Origin: an uncultured Alistipes sp.
GTDB taxonomy: Bacteria; Bacteroidota; Bacteroidia; Bacteroidales; Rikenellaceae
Length of the DNA stretch: 8,249 nt
Reading direction: 5' to 3'
NCBI GenBank assembly: GCA_934754975.1
Contig: CAKVKI010000113.1
Span: 1-8,249, forward strand
This document shows, piece after piece, positions 6,631 through 8,249 of this stretch. The notes beneath the pieces were generated by a model. That model was not told the DNA's origin and did not search any database. It was given only the letters and a program-made list of their open reading frames with translations. The translations under genes and the position numbers were made by a program. Every line of letters begins with the position of its first letter. Position 1 is the stretch's first letter.

Positions 6631-6657
6631 GGATGCAAGTCTTTTATTGACAATGTG

Positions 6658-6687
6658 CAAAAATAGGTACGCGCCGCGGATTTGTAA
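6658..6687 (-). promoter_or_regulatory. Bacteroidetes-type promoter for the lipoprotein/barrel operon
   Basis: Read on the minus strand, TATTTTTG (6665-6658) matches the Bacteroidetes -7 consensus TAnnTTTG exactly. Exactly 19 bases upstream lies TTA (6687-6685) within TTTTA, one base from the -33 TTG consensus and at standard spacing. Transcription would start near 6651-6653, leaving a leader of about 190 bases before the first lipoprotein. The element lies downstream of the terminator at 6833-6862, as expected for the start of a new transcription unit. The spacer contains a GC-rich near-palindrome (CGCGGCGCG). Confidence 0.6.
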
Positions 6688-6832
6688 AATAAATTCAACG
6701 AACGGCGCATTTTTCATCACGAACACCCGGGGCGCCTCGCTCCGCCGCCTCGGATTCTCCTCTCTTCCGGTCTCTTTCCGCTGCCGGGAAAGAGTTACCG
6801 CGCTTTTTCGGGGCGTCTGCCGGTATTTGAAC
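6688..6832. other. Non-coding spacer between terminator and promoter
   Basis: I see no convincing gene here. On the minus strand the stretch is purine-rich (GGAAAGAGACCGGAAGAGAGG and similar), and reading frames through it show no protein-like composition or start context. It contains the inverted repeat at 6772-6794 described separately. Upstream regulatory sites for the operon would be expected here. Confidence 0.5.
6772..6794. repeat. Perfect 8-bp inverted repeat upstream of the promoter
   Basis: CTCTTTCC, seven bases, then GGAAAGAG, reading the same on both strands apart from the spacer. It sits about 110 bases upstream of the -7 element and 40 bases downstream of the preceding gene's terminator. 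No T-run follows on the minus strand; on the plus strand a weak CTTTTTC lies further on, but there is no plus-strand gene to terminate. It is a candidate operator or activator site. Confidence 0.4.
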
Positions 6833-6862
6833 AAAAAACCTCCCTGCGATCGCAGGGAGGTT
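6833..6862 (-). terminator. Rho-independent terminator of the right-hand PCMD gene
   Basis: Bases 6837-6862 are a perfect 26-base palindrome. In the minus-strand RNA it forms an 11-base-pair stem (AACCUCCCUGC with GCAGGGAGGUU) around a GAUC loop. A run of six T (6838-6833), the first two in the stem, completes the intrinsic terminator. It lies 44 bases after the TAA at 6907. It lacks a T-run on the plus strand and so acts in one direction. Confidence 0.92.
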
Positions 6863-6906
6863 CGGGACGAAAGCGCATGGCCTTCGGGGTTTGGTGCCGA
6901 GGGGGA

Positions 6907-8249
6907 TTAGTATACCCACTGGAAGTCGTCGACGTACATTACGTTGCTCGAACAGCCGTTCATGTAGTCACCATAGGCACTGCAAGTACAGGAGATCACA
7001 AGTGAAATGTTATCTGTTTTCGGCTTGCTATTTTTATTGTAAAAATTGATTGGAATTTCAAGAGTTTGCCAATCGGTTTCCCCTTGCTTGATCCAGAATG
7101 AACCATAACCGATAATTTCTCCTTCCCCCGGATTATTGGTCGTTTCCGGATCCCAAGCACCGTTGACTGTAACTGTTGTTCCTGTGAAGTTTGTTTTCGA
7201 AGTGACGGTGTGCCGAGAGGTCCAGTCTACGATGGCAATAAAAATACGAGCATAATCAGGCTGCGACATTGCGATTTTCTGTATCGAATTAACATAGTCA
7301 ACTGTTCCTACTGATGCCTTGTAGGTTAATTGTAACGCTTTTGGACGTGCTTCCCATGGGTATTGTTGCCCAAACCGCACGTCTCCTCCAGTTCCGTTTT
7401 GAGCAAATTGTCCATAAAATAGATTGCCTGCAGCCAAAACCTTTTTGTTAATTGTGCTTTGTGTTTGGGTGGTTAGTTTAGCACATTTGCTTGTAATTGC
7501 ATTAGAAGTATACGTGTCTTGTTGACAGAGCCAACACTCAGCAAGAACTTTATTATTGCCGCTGCCCCATGTTTCTGATGTTTCACTGGCCTTTTGCAGA
7601 ACATAGCATGGTAATGAAGTGTCTTCCATATCACCTTTGGGGATTGTTTGCCCGGTGTTAGTTTTGAATTGGCCGGAATACTCCTTGTCATCCACTATTA
7701 GTTTGTAGTCATAGGTATTTCCTGCGAATACGCCGGTTTCTGCCTTGATGCGGGAATATGCCAATACGGTGTTTGGCGTGAGCCAATCTGCCGCGGTCTT
7801 GTCTTCCCATTCAGGAGTAATTGTTGCCAATGTCCGTTCTGAGTTGATTGTTGCCGTTTGCCATATTGTTTCGCCTGCTTTTTTGTAAGATACGCTGACA
7901 GTTGTTGCGTCAGCGGGAATATCTTTTAAAGTAAATGACGCTGTATTAGCCCAAAGGTCTGCGTCATTATTATACCTAATTGGTCCCGGGACACGGAAAG
8001 TCAACGCTTGGGTAATGGACTGTCCTGCAAGATCTGTAACTGTGACTGTGAAGATATGATCACTTTCCGCAGCAGGTGTGAACGCCATGATTAGCGGTAC
8101 TAAAGTGGTGATATCAAATGTGGTGGATTTCTTATACTGTACATTAACACCGCCGCTGACACCTAAATCACCCAATGAATTATCGGCAAAAAGGTCAATA
8201 GAAGAGATTCCGATGTGGTTTAGAGCTTCTGAATTAATGTCGACGGTTA
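6907..8249 (-). CDS. PCMD-domain surface protein, paralogue of the 714-residue lipoprotein (partial, N-terminus beyond right edge)
   Basis: The frame is open from the right edge to TAA at 6907, giving 446 visible residues; the start and any signal peptide are outside the window. The TTG at 8175 is not a real start because coding similarity continues upstream of it (VDINSEAL aligns with VTIDSEAL of the 577-residue protein). In order: part of the repeat domain (to about residue 88), an Ig/Fn3-like linker (about 90-205, with WEDKTAADWLTPNTVLAYSR and AGNTYDYK), then a PCMD-like domain with WGSGNN, VRFGQQYPWEARPKALQLTY, ARIFIAIVDW, AWDPET and VDDFQWVY. Most of its length parallels the 714-residue lipoprotein, including four Cys. 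It is clearly more AT-rich than its paralogue, suggesting different ancestry or recent import. It is closed by the terminator at 6833-6862, so it belongs to a separate upstream transcription unit. Confidence 0.9.
   Translation of the reverse strand, partial: TVDINSEALNHIGISSIDLFADNSLGDLGVSGGVNVQYKKSTTFDITTLVPLIMAFTPAAESDHIFTVTVTDLAGQSITQALTFRVPGPIRYNNDADLWANTASFTLKDIPADATTVSVSYKKAGETIWQTATINSERTLATITPEWEDKTAADWLTPNTVLAYSRIKAETGVFAGNTYDYKLIVDDKEYSGQFKTNTGQTIPKGDMEDTSLPCYVLQKASETSETWGSGNNKVLAECWLCQQDTYTSNAITSKCAKLTTQTQSTINKKVLAAGNLFYGQFAQNGTGGDVRFGQQYPWEARPKALQLTYKASVGTVDYVNSIQKIAMSQPDYARIFIAIVDWTSRHTVTSKTNFTGTTVTVNGAWDPETTNNPGEGEIIGYGSFWIKQGETDWQTLEIPINFYNKNSKPKTDNISLVISCTCSAYGDYMNGCSSNVMYVDDFQWVY

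Larger units (their letters stand above)
1..6651 (-). other. Predicted operon: three lipoproteins plus two outer-membrane barrels
   Basis: Five same-strand genes follow the promoter with gaps of 23, -1, 17 and 13 bases and no terminator-like hairpin between them, so a single transcript is likely; it runs past the left edge. The order is small lipoprotein, medium lipoprotein, large PCMD lipoprotein, barrel, barrel. All products carry export signals, so the whole unit is devoted to the cell envelope. Confidence 0.75.

Noticed and set aside
6478..6834. Longer version of the small ORF (118 codons from 6834)
   Set aside because: It would start within the T-run of the preceding terminator and upstream of the promoter candidate, and its N-terminal half is Arg/Lys-rich without protein-like pattern.
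6464..6906. tRNA, CRISPR array or insertion-sequence remnant in the intergenic region
   Set aside because: No cloverleaf, no regularly spaced repeats, no terminal inverted repeats with target duplications, and no transposase-like frame; the dyads present are short and unique.
8173..8175. TTG at 8175 as the start of the right-hand protein
   Set aside because: The frame continues without a stop to the window edge, and the upstream residues align with the repeat domain of the 577-residue protein, so the gene is truncated by the window.

Overview
The window looks like chromosomal DNA from a gut-type Bacteroidales bacterium. An Alistipes-like relative is most likely. The reasons are the run of lipoproteins with DUF4493-like and PCMD-like domains (families largely confined to Bacteroidetes), a Bacteroidetes-style promoter (TTA-N19-TATTTTTG, against the TTG/TAnnTTTG consensus), mostly weak Shine-Dalgarno sequences, and a higher G+C content than typical Bacteroides over most of the window. 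The genus is an inference from composition and gene style, not from a marker gene.

Every gene I can support lies on the minus strand, so transcription runs from high to low coordinates. The right end (6907-8249) is the C-terminal part of a large surface protein ending in a PCMD-like domain. It is closed by a textbook intrinsic terminator at 6833-6862. A 443-base intergenic region (6464-6906) follows. It holds that terminator, two inverted-repeat clusters, a good promoter candidate (6658-6687) and a possible 50-residue small ORF (6478-6630).

From this promoter a tightly packed operon appears to run to the left edge and beyond: a DUF4493-like lipoprotein (5660-6463); a second lipoprotein with a DUF4493-like domain plus two tandem copies of another domain (3903-5636); a 714-residue lipoprotein with a DUF4493-like N-terminus, a middle repeat-like domain, a Fn3/Ig-like linker and a C-terminal PCMD-like domain (1759-3903); an outer-membrane beta-barrel (917-1741); and a second, paralogous beta-barrel with an Ala/Pro/Glu-rich N-terminal extension (1-903, cut by the window). 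Gaps are 23, -1 (TAATG), 17 and 13 bases, which argues for one transcript.

My reading is a cell-surface assembly. Three lipoproteins share an N-terminal beta-sandwich type and grow in size; one carries a putative carbohydrate-related PCMD head. Two related outer-membrane barrels could anchor or export them. The domain families are known, but I know of no established function for this arrangement. The terminal lipoprotein and the protein at the right edge are paralogues, and the right-edge copy is visibly more AT-rich, so the locus has grown by duplication and perhaps by import. I see no mobile element, CRISPR array, tRNA or rRNA.
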